This document shows positions 33,907-42,147 of a stretch of DNA of 64,000 bases, one piece after another. Location: assembly GCF_009755815.1 (NCBI RefSeq), contig NZ_WRPK01000006.1:1-64000 (forward strand), in the 5' to 3' direction. The notes below the pieces were generated by a model. The model worked only from the letters and a program-made list of their open reading frames with translations. It had not been told where the DNA came from and ran no database searches. The first letter of the stretch is position 1; every line of letters begins with the position of its first letter. The position numbers were made by a program, and so were the translations under genes. The stretch comes from Flavisphingomonas formosensis (GTDB lineage: Bacteria > Pseudomonadota > Alphaproteobacteria > Sphingomonadales > Sphingomonadaceae).

Positions 33907-34688
33907 TCGAACAGGCCGGCGAAGCGGGATTGCGCCGAGCCAGGCCGGAATCGCCGATCATAGTCGGCGGCATAGAGGCGGCTTTCCGCAAATCCCGCCG
34001 CGTGGAGCACGATTCCGACGAGGATGAGCGCGGTCCGCTCCGGCCCGCCTTCGGCCACCGCCTCGATCGTGCCGAGCGTCGCACGGACGATGCGCTGGTC
34101 CGGCCAGCTCGCCCGCCAGACGATCGCAACCGGGCAGTCCGCGCCATAGCGGGGCAGGAGATCGCATACCACCTGCGCCAGATTGTGGATCGACAGGTGA
34201 ATGGCGAGGGTCGCCCCCGTCGCGGCGAACGCGGCCAGCGTCTCGCCGCCCGGCATGCTGCTCGCGCGGCCCGGCGTGCGGGTGAGGACGAGGGACTGGC
34301 CGAGCTCCGGCAGGGTGAGTTCCGCCTCCAACGCTGCCGCCGCCGCGGCGAAGGCGGGCACGCCGGGCGTGATCGTGAAGGCGATGCCGAGCGCCTTCAG
34401 CCGCCGGATCTGCTCGCCCATGGCGGACCAGATCGAGAGGTCGCCCGAATGCAGCCGCGCGACATCCTGTCCGGCAGCGTCGGCGCTGCGCATCGTCTCG
34501 ACGATCTCGTCCAGCGCCATCGGCGCGGTGTTCACGATCGCCGCGCCCGGCGGGCAATGATCGAGGATCGCGGCGGGGACGAGCGAGCCGGCATAGAGGC
34601 AGACCGGCGATCGGGCGATCAGGTCGCGGCCACGCAGGGTCAGCAGATCGGGCGCGCCGGGGCCGGCGCCGATGAAATGGACGGTCAT
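33903..34688 (-). CDS. cobM: precorrin-4 C11-methyltransferase
   Basis: A 261-residue tetrapyrrole methylase that adds a methyl group at C-11 of precorrin-4 to give precorrin-5. It begins [20 protein letters not shown], contains [19 protein letters not shown] and the SAM-binding [19 protein letters not shown], and [12 protein letters not shown], all standard in CobM/CbiF. It is coupled by ATGA overlaps to cobE upstream and cobB downstream. Confidence 0.94.
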   Translation of the reverse strand: MTVHFIGAGPGAPDLLTLRGRDLIARSPVCLYAGSLVPAAILDHCPPGAAIVNTAPMALDEIVETMRSADAAGQDVARLHSGDLSIWSAMGEQIRRLKALGIAFTITPGVPAFAAAAAALEAELTLPELGQSLVLTRTPGRASSMPGGETLAAFAATGATLAIHLSIHNLAQVVCDLLPRYGADCPVAIVWRASWPDQRIVRATLGTIEAVAEGGPERTALILVGIVLHAAGFAESRLYAADYDRRFRPGSAQSRFAGLFE

Positions 34689-35062
34689 TGGGAGGCTCCT
34701 CGGGCAAGGGCGCAGGTGGCGCGGCGATCGGGCGAGACATGGCGGGCACCGAGCAGCCGGGCGTCCGGCCCGGCGGCGGCGAGCGCGACCGCCTCGGCAA
34801 CGCTGCCGACGCCGCGGGCAGATAGGCTGGCCGGCGATCGGGTGCGCGTCATGATCCCTTCGAGCGCGGCAGGATCGATCGCGATGAGGGGCAGCCGCAG
34901 CGCGGCGGCGAGCGGGGCGAGGCCCGGAGCCTTGTCGGTCAGCGTCGCGAGCGCATCGACGGCCTCGTCCGCCGATGCGGCGAGCAGGGCCGAACGCAAC
35001 GATTCGATCCGCGTGCCGACGCGAAATCCGAAACCCGCGACGATCACAGCGTGACGCTCCAT
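34685..35062 (-). CDS. cobE: CobE / CbiG C-terminal-type protein
   Basis: A 125-residue protein made of the domain found at the C-terminus of CbiG. Characteristic stretches are [38 protein letters not shown] and [19 protein letters not shown]. CobE is required in the aerobic pathway, possibly with hydrogenobyrinate synthesis or intermediate handling, but its reaction is not settled. The ATG lies inside the cobL end (19-base overlap), and the stop overlaps the cobM start. Confidence 0.85.
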   Translation of the reverse strand: MERHAVIVAGFGFRVGTRIESLRSALLAASADEAVDALATLTDKAPGLAPLAAALRLPLIAIDPAALEGIMTRTRSPASLSARGVGSVAEAVALAAAGPDARLLGARHVSPDRRATCALARGASQ

Positions 35063-36252
35063 TGTACGATCGGGTAGGCCGGTCGCCAGGCCGTGCGTCT
35101 GCCCAGCGGCATCGCCTGCGCCAGCTCGAAGCGCAGCAGCGTGCCGCCCTTGCGCCTGTGCCAGTCGGCGAGCAGAGCCTCGGATTCGATGGTCACGGCA
35201 TTGGCGACGAGGCGCGTTTTGCCGCCGGGCAGCGCCCAGATCGTCTCGAGCACGGCGGCGCTCAGTCCGCCGCCGATGAAGATCGCGTCCGGCCGCGTGC
35301 GGCCCGCGAGGCAATCGGGCGCCGCTCCGTCGATCACGACCAGTCGATCCACCCCGATCCGCGCCGCATTGGTGCGTGCCCGGGCGGCGCGGGCCGGATC
35401 GGCTTCGAAGGCGAGCGCCGTCATAGCGGGATGGCAGAGCAACCATTCGATGGCGACCGAACCAGATCCGGTACCGATGTCCCACAATGTCTCGCCCGGA
35501 CGCGGCGCCAGCGCGCCGAGCGTCAGCGCGCGTATCGGATGCTTGCTGATCTGGCCGTCATGCGCGAACCAGTCGTCCGGCCGGCCCGGCGCGCAGGGCA
35601 GCGTCGCGCCTTCACCGGCGAAGGCGATGCCGATCGCCACCGGGTGCGCGACATCGGTCAGCGCAAAGCCTTCGGCCGGGCATTGGCGGATGCGCTCGCG
35701 GGGGCCGCCGAGCGCTTCCAGCACATGGAGTTCGGAGGCGCCGAAGCCGTCTTCGCGGAGCCACGCAGCCAGTGCCGCCGCGGCCGCCCCGTCCCGCAGC
35801 AGCGCGATCGCCCGCCGCCCGGGGATCATGCCCGGCCGCAGCTGCGCGAAGGGCCGTGCATGGAGGCCGTGGCAATCGATCTCATGGAGCGGCCAGCCGA
35901 GCCGCGCGGCGGCGAGGGCGAATGCGGATGGCCCCGGATAGGCCATCCATTCGCCGTTGGTCAGGTGGCGCGTGATGTTGGCACCCGCGCCGAACCAGAA
36001 GGGGTCGCCCGAGGCGAGCATCACGGTCGGCTGCCCACGTCGGTCCAGCAGCGGCGCGATGCCGTCCTCGAACGGCACTGGCCACGGCCGGCATTCCGCC
36101 CTAAGGCCCGGCAGCAAGGCGAGATGGCGGGACGCGCCGGTGACGAAGACGGCTGTTTCGAGCGCGCGCCGCGCCGCGGCGGACAGGCCGTCCCAGCCAT
36201 CCTCGCCGATGCCGATGATGGTGAGCCAGGGGAGGCCGGTCGTGTCAGCCAC
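35044..36252 (-). CDS. cobL: precorrin-6Y C5,15-methyltransferase (decarboxylating)
   Basis: A 402-residue fusion of two methyltransferases that convert precorrin-6B to precorrin-8X. The N-terminal CbiE-like part ([35 protein letters not shown]) methylates C-5. The C-terminal CbiT-like part ([35 protein letters not shown]) methylates C-15 and decarboxylates. The GTG at 36252 has AAGGAGG about ten bases upstream; an ATG at 36261 abuts that site and is less likely. The start overlaps the oppositely oriented cobK start by 11 bases. Confidence 0.93.
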   Translation of the reverse strand: MADTTGLPWLTIIGIGEDGWDGLSAAARRALETAVFVTGASRHLALLPGLRAECRPWPVPFEDGIAPLLDRRGQPTVMLASGDPFWFGAGANITRHLTNGEWMAYPGPSAFALAAARLGWPLHEIDCHGLHARPFAQLRPGMIPGRRAIALLRDGAAAAALAAWLREDGFGASELHVLEALGGPRERIRQCPAEGFALTDVAHPVAIGIAFAGEGATLPCAPGRPDDWFAHDGQISKHPIRALTLGALAPRPGETLWDIGTGSGSVAIEWLLCHPAMTALAFEADPARAARARTNAARIGVDRLVVIDGAAPDCLAGRTRPDAIFIGGGLSAAVLETIWALPGGKTRLVANAVTIESEALLADWHRRKGGTLLRFELAQAMPLGRRTAWRPAYPIVQWSVTL

Positions 36253-37000
36253 TGCGAACATCCTCCTTCTCGGCGGCACCACCGAAGCCAGCGCGCTGGC
36301 CCGTGCGCTGGCCGGACGCGACCTCGCCGCGACGCTGAGCTATGCCGGCCGCACCGGCCAGCCGCGGGCGCAGCCGGTGCCGACACGGATCGGCGGCTTC
36401 GGCGGGATCTCGGGGCTCGTCGCCTATCTGCGCGCCGAGGGGATTACCCATCTCATCGATGCGACCCACCCCTTCGCGGCGCAGATGCGCGCGCATGCCG
36501 CAGCGGCCGCCAAAGAGACCGGCGTGGCCCACATCCTGTTGACGCGTCCGGCCTGGACGGCCGGGAAGGGAGATCGCTGGGAGCACGTGCCCGATATCGA
36601 CGCGGCGATCGCCTCTCTCGCCGGGCCGCCGCGCCGGATCATGCTGGCGGTCGGCCGCATGCATGCAGAACGCTTCGCGGCGCAGGGCCAGCATCATTAT
36701 CTGCTGCGCTTTGTGGATCCGCCGGAGGTGCCGCCGGCCCTGCCGCATCACACACTGGTCGTCGATCGCGGGCCGTTCACGGTCGATGGCGACACACGCC
36801 TGATGCGGGAGCACGCGATCGATATGCTGCTGTGCAAGAATGCCGGTGGATCGGGCGCCGCGGCAAAGCTCGCCGCCGCTCGCCGGTTGAGCCTGCCGGT
36901 GCGGATGATCGACCGGCCCGTCCAGCCGGACGTGGCCGTGGCGCATGACGTGGCGCAGGTGCTGGCATGGCTCGATCATGCCGAGGAGCGCGGCGTATAG
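36242..37000 (+). CDS. cobK: precorrin-6A reductase
   Basis: A 252-residue NADPH-dependent reductase that converts precorrin-6A to precorrin-6B. It opens ILLLGGTTEASALARALAG, has HLIDATHPFAAQMRAHAAAA and the C-terminal LLCKNAGGSGAAAKLAAAR, all conserved in CobK/CbiJ. The GTG start follows GGGGAGG. It is the only rightward gene in the cob cluster: its 5' end overlaps cobL (divergent) and its 3' end overlaps cobJ by 25 bases (convergent). The longer frame beginning at 35957 is antisense to cobL and not real. Confidence 0.92.
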   Translation: MSATANILLLGGTTEASALARALAGRDLAATLSYAGRTGQPRAQPVPTRIGGFGGISGLVAYLRAEGITHLIDATHPFAAQMRAHAAAAAKETGVAHILLTRPAWTAGKGDRWEHVPDIDAAIASLAGPPRRIMLAVGRMHAERFAAQGQHHYLLRFVDPPEVPPALPHHTLVVDRGPFTVDGDTRLMREHAIDMLLCKNAGGSGAAAKLAAARRLSLPVRMIDRPVQPDVAVAHDVAQVLAWLDHAEERGV

Positions 37001-37725
37001 AGGATCGGCGTGCCGCGCCGCTCGATCAGCCGGGTCGCGCTGGAACCGACGATCACGATCGTGCGCATGTCCGCCATTTCGGGGGCGGCGTCGCCCAGCC
37101 GGACGATGCTCAGCCTCTCGTCCGGGCATGATATGGCGCGCGCGAACAGCAGCAGCCGGTCCGGGCCGCACGCTTCGCGCAACACGCCGAGCACACGGGC
37201 GAATCCGTCGGGCCGCGCCCGTGAGCGGGGATTGTAGAAAGCCATGGCGAAATCCGCCTCTGCGGCGAGGCGCAGCCGCCGCTCGATCAGGGCCCAGGGC
37301 TTGAGATTGTCGGACAGGTTGATCGCGCAGAAATCATGGCCCAGCGGCGCGCCGGCCCGCGCCGCCGCCGCCAGCATCGCCGTGACGCCGGGCAGTATGC
37401 GGATATCCAGATCGCGCCACGTGGCAGGCCCCGTCTCGATCGCTTCGAACAGCGCGGCCGCCATGGCGAACACGCCGGGATCGCCCGAGGAAACGATGAC
37501 GACGCGGCGTCCGTCGGTCGCCAGGGCGAGCGCATGCGCGGCGCGCGCCAGCTCCTCGCGATTGTCGCTGGCGTGGAGCATGAGGCCCGGCCGCTCCGGC
37601 ACCCGTGCGACATAAGGGGCATAGCCTACGACGTCCGTCGCCTCGGTGAGGGCCGCGCTGACCTCCGGCGTCACCAGCGCGGCGCTGCCGGGGCCGAGCC
37701 CTGCCACGGCCACCCATCCGCTCAT
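36976..37725 (-). CDS. cobJ: precorrin-3B C17-methyltransferase
   Basis: A 249-residue tetrapyrrole methylase that methylates C-17 of precorrin-3B with ring contraction. It begins SGWVAVAGLGPGSAALVTPE, followed by VVGYAPYVARVPERPG, VIVSSGDPGVFAMAAALFEA and ILPGVTAMLAAAARAGAPLG, typical of CobJ/CbiH. The start overlaps the cobI stop (ATGA). It ends the riboswitch-led cobG-H-I-J operon. Confidence 0.94.
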   Translation of the reverse strand: MSGWVAVAGLGPGSAALVTPEVSAALTEATDVVGYAPYVARVPERPGLMLHASDNREELARAAHALALATDGRRVVIVSSGDPGVFAMAAALFEAIETGPATWRDLDIRILPGVTAMLAAAARAGAPLGHDFCAINLSDNLKPWALIERRLRLAAEADFAMAFYNPRSRARPDGFARVLGVLREACGPDRLLLFARAISCPDERLSIVRLGDAAPEMADMRTIVIVGSSATRLIERRGTPILYTPRSSA

Positions 37726-38447
37726 GGCCGCCGCCCCCGGCCATGGATGAGCAGGATGGAGAAATAGGCGGTCACGCTCGCCGCCTCGCGAAGCGGCGTG
37801 ATCCGCTGCTCGGCCATGGTGGCATGTTCGACCAGCCAGGCGCTGTCCTCCCGTCCAGCCGCGGCAACGGCGCGGCGCAGCTTGGCGAGGTTGCGGCCGA
37901 TCTTCATCACGACGAGCGCGTCGGTATCGCGGATGCGGCGGGCAAGCTCCTCCTCGGGCAGCGTCGCCATCGCGACGGTCAGCACGTCGTCGCCCCAGCT
38001 GATCGGGATGCCGCTCGCCGTCCACGCGCCCGACATGCCGGAGATGCCCGGCACGATGCGCACCGGCGCGGTGGGCACCAGCCGGCTGTGGAGATGCATG
38101 AAGGATCCGTAGAAGAAGGGATCGCCCTCGCACAGGACGACCATGTCCTCGCGCTGCGCGGCGATCGTCAGCAAATGGCGCGTGCACTCGGCATAGAATG
38201 TAGCGAGGCAGCCATTGTAGCGCGGATCGGCCACGGCGATCTCCGTCGTCACCGGATATTCCATGGCGAATTCGATGACATCGGGGCGCAGCATGCCCTC
38301 GACGATGCGACGGGCATGGCCGGGCCGGCCCGCCTTGCGGAAATAGGCGATATGCCGGGCGCCGCGGATCAGGCGATCGGCCCGCACGCTCATCAGATCC
38401 TGCGCGCCGGGACCGAGCCCGACGCCATAGATGGTGCCCCCGCTCAT
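37722..38447 (-). CDS. cobI: precorrin-2 C20-methyltransferase
   Basis: A 241-residue tetrapyrrole methylase that adds the C-20 methyl to precorrin-2, committing it to the corrin pathway. Motifs: TIYGVGLGPGAQDLMSVRAD at the N-terminus, VVLCEGDPFFYGSFMHLHSR and VRIVPGISGMSGAWTASGI. Starts and stops overlap those of cobH and cobJ by four bases. An upstream in-frame extension to 38546 lies inside cobH and has no family match. Confidence 0.94.
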   Translation of the reverse strand: MSGGTIYGVGLGPGAQDLMSVRADRLIRGARHIAYFRKAGRPGHARRIVEGMLRPDVIEFAMEYPVTTEIAVADPRYNGCLATFYAECTRHLLTIAAQREDMVVLCEGDPFFYGSFMHLHSRLVPTAPVRIVPGISGMSGAWTASGIPISWGDDVLTVAMATLPEEELARRIRDTDALVVMKIGRNLAKLRRAVAAAGREDSAWLVEHATMAEQRITPLREAASVTAYFSILLIHGRGRRP

Positions 38448-39076
38448 TCCGCCTCGCTTGCGAGCGCGTTGACCGCGGCGACGGTGATCGCGCTGCCGCC
38501 GAGCCGGCCTTCGACCACGCAGCACGGTACGGGCTGTGTGTCCCACAGCGCGGCCTTCGATTCGGCGGCGCCGACGAAGCCGACCGGGCAGCCGATGATC
38601 GCGGCAGGGCGGGGCGTTGCCGGATCCTCCAGCATCGCCAGCAGGTGGAACAGGGCGGTCGGGGCGTTGCCGATGGCGACGATCGCACCGGAAAGATGGG
38701 GCCGCCAGAGCTCAAGCGCCGCGGCCGAGCGGGTCGTTTCCATCGCGGTCGCGAGCGCCGGTACTTCGGCGGCGCCGAGCGTGCAGAGGATCGGATTGGC
38801 GGCGGGCAGCCGCGCGCGGGTGATGCCTTCGGATACCATGCGCGCGTCGCACAGGATCGGTGCGCCTGCCTGCAGCGCAGCGACGGCCGCAGCGGCGAAA
38901 TCTTCAGAGAAGCGGATATGCGCTGCGAGCGCGACCATGCCGGCCGCGTGGATCATACGTACCGCGGCCCGTTCTTCCGCGCCGGGGGCGAAGCGGCCGA
39001 GGTCCGCCTCGGCGCGGATGATGGCAAAGGACTGCCGATAGATGGCTGCGCCGTCCTTTTCGTAGGCGTGGGGCAT
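38444..39076 (-). CDS. cobH: precorrin-8X methylmutase
   Basis: A 210-residue isomerase that moves the C-11 methyl group to C-12, giving hydrogenobyrinate. It reads HAYEKDGAAIYRQSFAIIRA with the catalytic histidine in AVRMIHAAGMVALAAHIRF, then ILCDARMVSEGI and PAAIIGCPVGFVGAAESKAA. The ATG follows the cobG stop directly (TGA then ATG), so the two are coupled. Confidence 0.95.
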   Translation of the reverse strand: MPHAYEKDGAAIYRQSFAIIRAEADLGRFAPGAEERAAVRMIHAAGMVALAAHIRFSEDFAAAAVAALQAGAPILCDARMVSEGITRARLPAANPILCTLGAAEVPALATAMETTRSAAALELWRPHLSGAIVAIGNAPTALFHLLAMLEDPATPRPAAIIGCPVGFVGAAESKAALWDTQPVPCCVVEGRLGGSAITVAAVNALASEAE

Positions 39077-40240
39077 TCAGGCGGCTCCGAAGAGGGACAG
39101 AAGGTCCGCCGGCGCAAGGCCGCGGCGTTCTGGCGGCGCCCCTGCACGCGCCGTCCGGGCGAGATCGAAGTGCCCTTCGCGGCCGGTCAGCACCGTGTCG
39201 GCGGGTCCGGGACGCGCGCAGCCCTTGCCGCATCCCGAGACGTGCAGGCTTCCCTCGACATGAGGCGCGAGCCGCAGCGCGAGCGCGCGCGTCTCGACGC
39301 TCGCCTGGGGACAGGCCGGCGCGCCGGCGCAGGCGTCGACGTGCAGCCGCGGATCGGCTGGATCGCCTATCCAGCCGGCGAGCCCGTCCGCCGTCGCGCC
39401 TTCGGCGATCAGGCCCCGCCAGGGCGTGAGGCGCAGCGCCGTCGCTCCGCTTCGTTCGAGCAGCCCGGCGAGCGCACCTGCCTCGATCCGTCCGAACGGC
39501 ACGCCCGCAAAAGGACCTGGCGCGTCGCGGAGCGTCTCGGCGCGGCTGCGCGGCGGTAGCGGCGCGATCCTGGCCAGGGTCGCCGGAAGGGAGGCCGTAT
39601 GCCGGCCCACCCGGCCGGCGTCGCGGCCGCCGGTCTTGACGAACCAGCGGGCCAGGACGATCAGCGTGTCGATCGCGGTTTCCGGCCGTGCCGGAAGCCC
39701 CTGGGAACGGCCATCCGGACGGGCGATCAGCATATCCCCCTCGCTTCGCTCGATCCGGAAGTCGGCCGGGCAGTCTGTCAGCGCCGGCGCCGGCCCGGCA
39801 TCGATCGCGAAGCCGATCTTGGCGGGCAGCGGCGGCAGCTCGCCGATCCGCCGGCGCAGCTCGTGCGCCAGCCGATCGCTATCGTCGCCGCTGTGCCAGT
39901 CGGGTGTCAGGACGAGGTTCAGCCGCGCTTCCCGGTCGGGATCGGCCTCGGCGAGGCCGTCGGCGATCAGCCGATCCCGCAGGGCCGGACAGTTCGCCTC
40001 CGCGACACCGCGGATCTGGAGCGCGGCGCGGTTGGTGAGATCCAGCAGGCCGTTGCCGAAGCGCTGCGCCGCTTCGCACAGCGCCGCAGCCTGCGCTGCG
40101 CGCAGGCGCCCCTGCGGCGGACGCACGCGGACCAGCCAGCCGTCGCCCGCCTCCATCGGGTGCCAGGTCGTCGGGCAGGCGCCGCGGACGATATGCGTCG
40201 CGTGCGGCCCGTCCTGCGGTGATGCGTCTGCCTTCAACAC
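39077..40240 (-). CDS. cobG: precorrin-3B synthase
   Basis: A 387-residue oxygen-dependent enzyme of the sulfite reductase family, with siroheme-like and 4Fe-4S cofactors, that hydroxylates precorrin-3A. Visible motifs are LTNRAALQIRGVAEANCPAL in the ferredoxin-like half and the cluster cysteines in VDACAGAPACPQASVETRAL and LHVSGCGKGCARPGPADTV. The start is a GTG with GGAGGGC five bases upstream; a longer frame to 40321 enters the leader. It is the first gene after the cobalamin riboswitch. Its presence shows the aerobic version of the pathway. Confidence 0.92.
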   Translation of the reverse strand: MLKADASPQDGPHATHIVRGACPTTWHPMEAGDGWLVRVRPPQGRLRAAQAAALCEAAQRFGNGLLDLTNRAALQIRGVAEANCPALRDRLIADGLAEADPDREARLNLVLTPDWHSGDDSDRLAHELRRRIGELPPLPAKIGFAIDAGPAPALTDCPADFRIERSEGDMLIARPDGRSQGLPARPETAIDTLIVLARWFVKTGGRDAGRVGRHTASLPATLARIAPLPPRSRAETLRDAPGPFAGVPFGRIEAGALAGLLERSGATALRLTPWRGLIAEGATADGLAGWIGDPADPRLHVDACAGAPACPQASVETRALALRLAPHVEGSLHVSGCGKGCARPGPADTVLTGREGHFDLARTARAGAPPERRGLAPADLLSLFGAA

Positions 40241-40424
40241 CCGCCCTCCACGCCCGACGCAGTCTGGCAGGGGCGTGCCGGCACGAGTCCGGTCGGCGCA
40301 CAGCGACGGGCCGGCGTGCAAGCGCCCGTCAAGCGTGCCGATGCGGCCCCGGCCGCACGGAATCGTCGCCCAAACGGGATGACCGAGCCACGACCAGTCC
40401 CTGGGTCATGGCTAGAGCGACCAG

Positions 40425-40640
40425 TGCTCCGGCAGGTCTCCTGGCTTGCGGGTCACGGCTCGGCACAAGGCCTTCCCGAAAGGGGCGCCCTGCCGGGCAG
40501 CCCGTTCAGTGGCCGGCTCCGCCCCTCGGGGGCAGGGCCTCATGCGCCTCGCTCGCCGCTCACAGTTGCAGGGACAGCCGCGGATTTGGGAAGATGCCCG
40601 CACCGCGTTCCCTATTAAGTCCCGTTCGGGACACCGGGGC
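40425..40640 (-). promoter_or_regulatory. cobalamin riboswitch upstream of cobG
   Basis: On the minus strand the leader contains the B12 box AGCCAGGAGACCTGCC (plus-strand positions about 40431-40447). It also has the conserved GCCACTG near the centre and stem elements including CCTGCCCCCGAGGGG. It lies 185-400 bases before the cobG start and is oriented with it. Riboswitches of this class bind adenosylcobalamin and shut down expression, so cobG-H-I-J should be repressed by B12. The 5' boundary is estimated from the pairing of the ends. Confidence 0.9.
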
Positions 40641-40743
40641 GATCCATGGATTGGGGAAACCCCACTCCATCCCCGCCGCATAGCGATGATGAGCGGGAAT
40701 GGGAATAGCGGAGGCGGGAAGCGGCTGCAGGGATCCGACGGCC

Positions 40744-40821
40744 TCAGCCTCGCTCGCGCATCATCATTGCGTCGGGCAGGAGAAGGTGCTCCTCCTCCAC
40801 CACGTCGATCGGGATTTTCAT
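40744..40821 (-). CDS. possible 25-residue peptide between the SDR gene and the riboswitch
   Basis: A complete minus-strand frame of 25 codons begins MKIPIDVVEEEHLLLPDAMM and ends MRERG. It lies 31 bases after the SDR stop and about 100 bases before the riboswitch. The peptide is acidic and methionine-rich, with only a weak AAGG upstream. It may be a small gene of the SDR transcript or chance. No family is recognised. Confidence 0.25.
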   Translation of the reverse strand: MKIPIDVVEEEHLLLPDAMMMRERG

Positions 40822-40852
40822 CGTCGGGGGCCTTGCCGCGAGGCGATCGGCG

Positions 40853-41683
40853 TCAGTCGGCGGCGGAGGCGGAGTCGGTGACGACGCCCATCACCGTCCA
40901 GCGACCCTGCGGCGTGCGCTTGAAGATATTCTGGTTGTGACTGCCGCCGTCGACGAACATCTCCGATCCGGTTACCCAGGAGGAGAGCTCGGTGGCGAGA
41001 TAGACGGCGGCACCGGCATGATCCTCCGGCCGGCCATAACGGTTGGTGGGCAGCATGCGGTTCGCGATCTCCTCCATCCCGGGCTTGATGATGTGCTTGA
41101 GCGGCACCTGCTCGCTGTCGGTGGTTTCCGGCGCGATCAGGTTGACGCGGATCTCGTCGTTCGCGAGCTCCAGCGCCATTGCCCGGGTGAAGCCCGTCAC
41201 CGCATGTTTGAAGGTGGTGTAGGCGACGTTGTAAGGGCAGCCGCGGAAGCCCTCGATCGACGAGAGGTTGATGATGCTGCCGCCCTTTCCCGCCGCGCGC
41301 ATCAGCGGCAGCATGGCGCGGGTGACCAGGAACATGTGGCGCAGGTTGATGTCGTGCTGCGCGTCCCATTCGGCATCCTCCATCTCATCCAGCGTCTTGA
41401 AGGTGTTGAGATGGTGGCCGACATTATTGACGAGGATGTTGAGCCTTCCGAAGCGTTCCGCGATTCGATCGCGCACCCGCTCGACCGCCGCGCGATGGCG
41501 AACGTCGGCCTCGACGATCTCGGCGGACGGAAACACAGCTCGCAGCTCGGCGCATTTGCCGGGGTCGATCTCCGCCACGGCAATCTCCGCACCGAGATCG
41601 GCATAGGCCTTTGCGATCGCCCGGCCGATGCCGGCACCGGCGCCCGTGACGAGCGCGACCTTGCCTTCCAAAGAAATGTTCAT
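40853..41683 (-). CDS. SDR-family oxidoreductase
   Basis: A 276-residue short-chain dehydrogenase/reductase. The cofactor motif is VTGAGAGIGRAIAKAYADLG (residues 12-30), followed by NILVNNVGHHLNT, the catalytic serine in SIINLSSIEGF and the YxxxK pair in NVAYTTFKHA. The substrate is unknown; the general fold covers alcohol, sugar and ketoacyl reductions. The acidic residue after the second strand (AVAEID) favours NAD over NADP. The ATG at 41683 has GAGGATCCGAGGC upstream; the longer frame is unsupported. An extended tail (RTPQGRWTVMGVVTDSA) follows the usual SDR end. Confidence 0.88.
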   Translation of the reverse strand: MNISLEGKVALVTGAGAGIGRAIAKAYADLGAEIAVAEIDPGKCAELRAVFPSAEIVEADVRHRAAVERVRDRIAERFGRLNILVNNVGHHLNTFKTLDEMEDAEWDAQHDINLRHMFLVTRAMLPLMRAAGKGGSIINLSSIEGFRGCPYNVAYTTFKHAVTGFTRAMALELANDEIRVNLIAPETTDSEQVPLKHIIKPGMEEIANRMLPTNRYGRPEDHAGAAVYLATELSSWVTGSEMFVDGGSHNQNIFKRTPQGRWTVMGVVTDSASAAD

Positions 41684-41953
41684 GCCTCGGATCCTCTTTC
41701 TCCCTGGCTCGATTGAGTCGCCGCCGCAGCCGGTCCTGACAATCGGGGAAAGCTTTGCGATCGCGCGAACAGTTATGTGATCGGTCGGCGCCGCATCTTT
41801 TGCGACATTTCCTGCCGGCGCATGCAACGATTCGCCATCCCCGGCGCTTTGGCATCGTGGACCAAGCCTCGCGTCCAGCCTCCTCTTGCGGATGAACGTG
41901 TCCGGAGCACGGGTAGGGCGCTGCCGATGCGAGGCCGATGCAGGAGCGTCATT

Positions 41954-42031
41954 ATGTTCGACCGCTATGTCATGGTGGCAATCGGGTTTGGAATGGGGCT
42001 CGTCATGCTGTCGAGCATGTATCAGCCCTGA
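41954..42031 (+). CDS. possible 25-residue single-helix membrane peptide
   Basis: An ATG preceded seven bases upstream by GGAG opens a frame encoding MFDRYVMVAIGFGMGLVMLS followed by SMYQP. Residues 6-20 form one hydrophobic helix rich in glycine and methionine, with charged residues only before it, like known bacterial micropeptides. It stands alone between the divergent SDR gene and the diguanylate cyclase. No family is recognised, but the ribosome site and composition make it a better candidate than most short frames. Confidence 0.4.
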   Translation: MFDRYVMVAIGFGMGLVMLSSMYQP

Positions 42032-42147
42032 GCTGCGCCCAGCCGCTTTCTAGCGCGGCGCGACCCTCGGTCGCCCCTCGTCCACGGCGCACGCTGCTCA
42101 TCCTTTCTTAACAAGGCGTTGGATAGGTTTACATTCCAGCGCCAGAT

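Noticed and set aside
34973-36948. A 657-codon plus-strand frame across cobE and cobL
   Set aside because: It is antisense to two clearly identified cob genes and has no domain of its own; the real plus-strand gene here is cobK from 36242.
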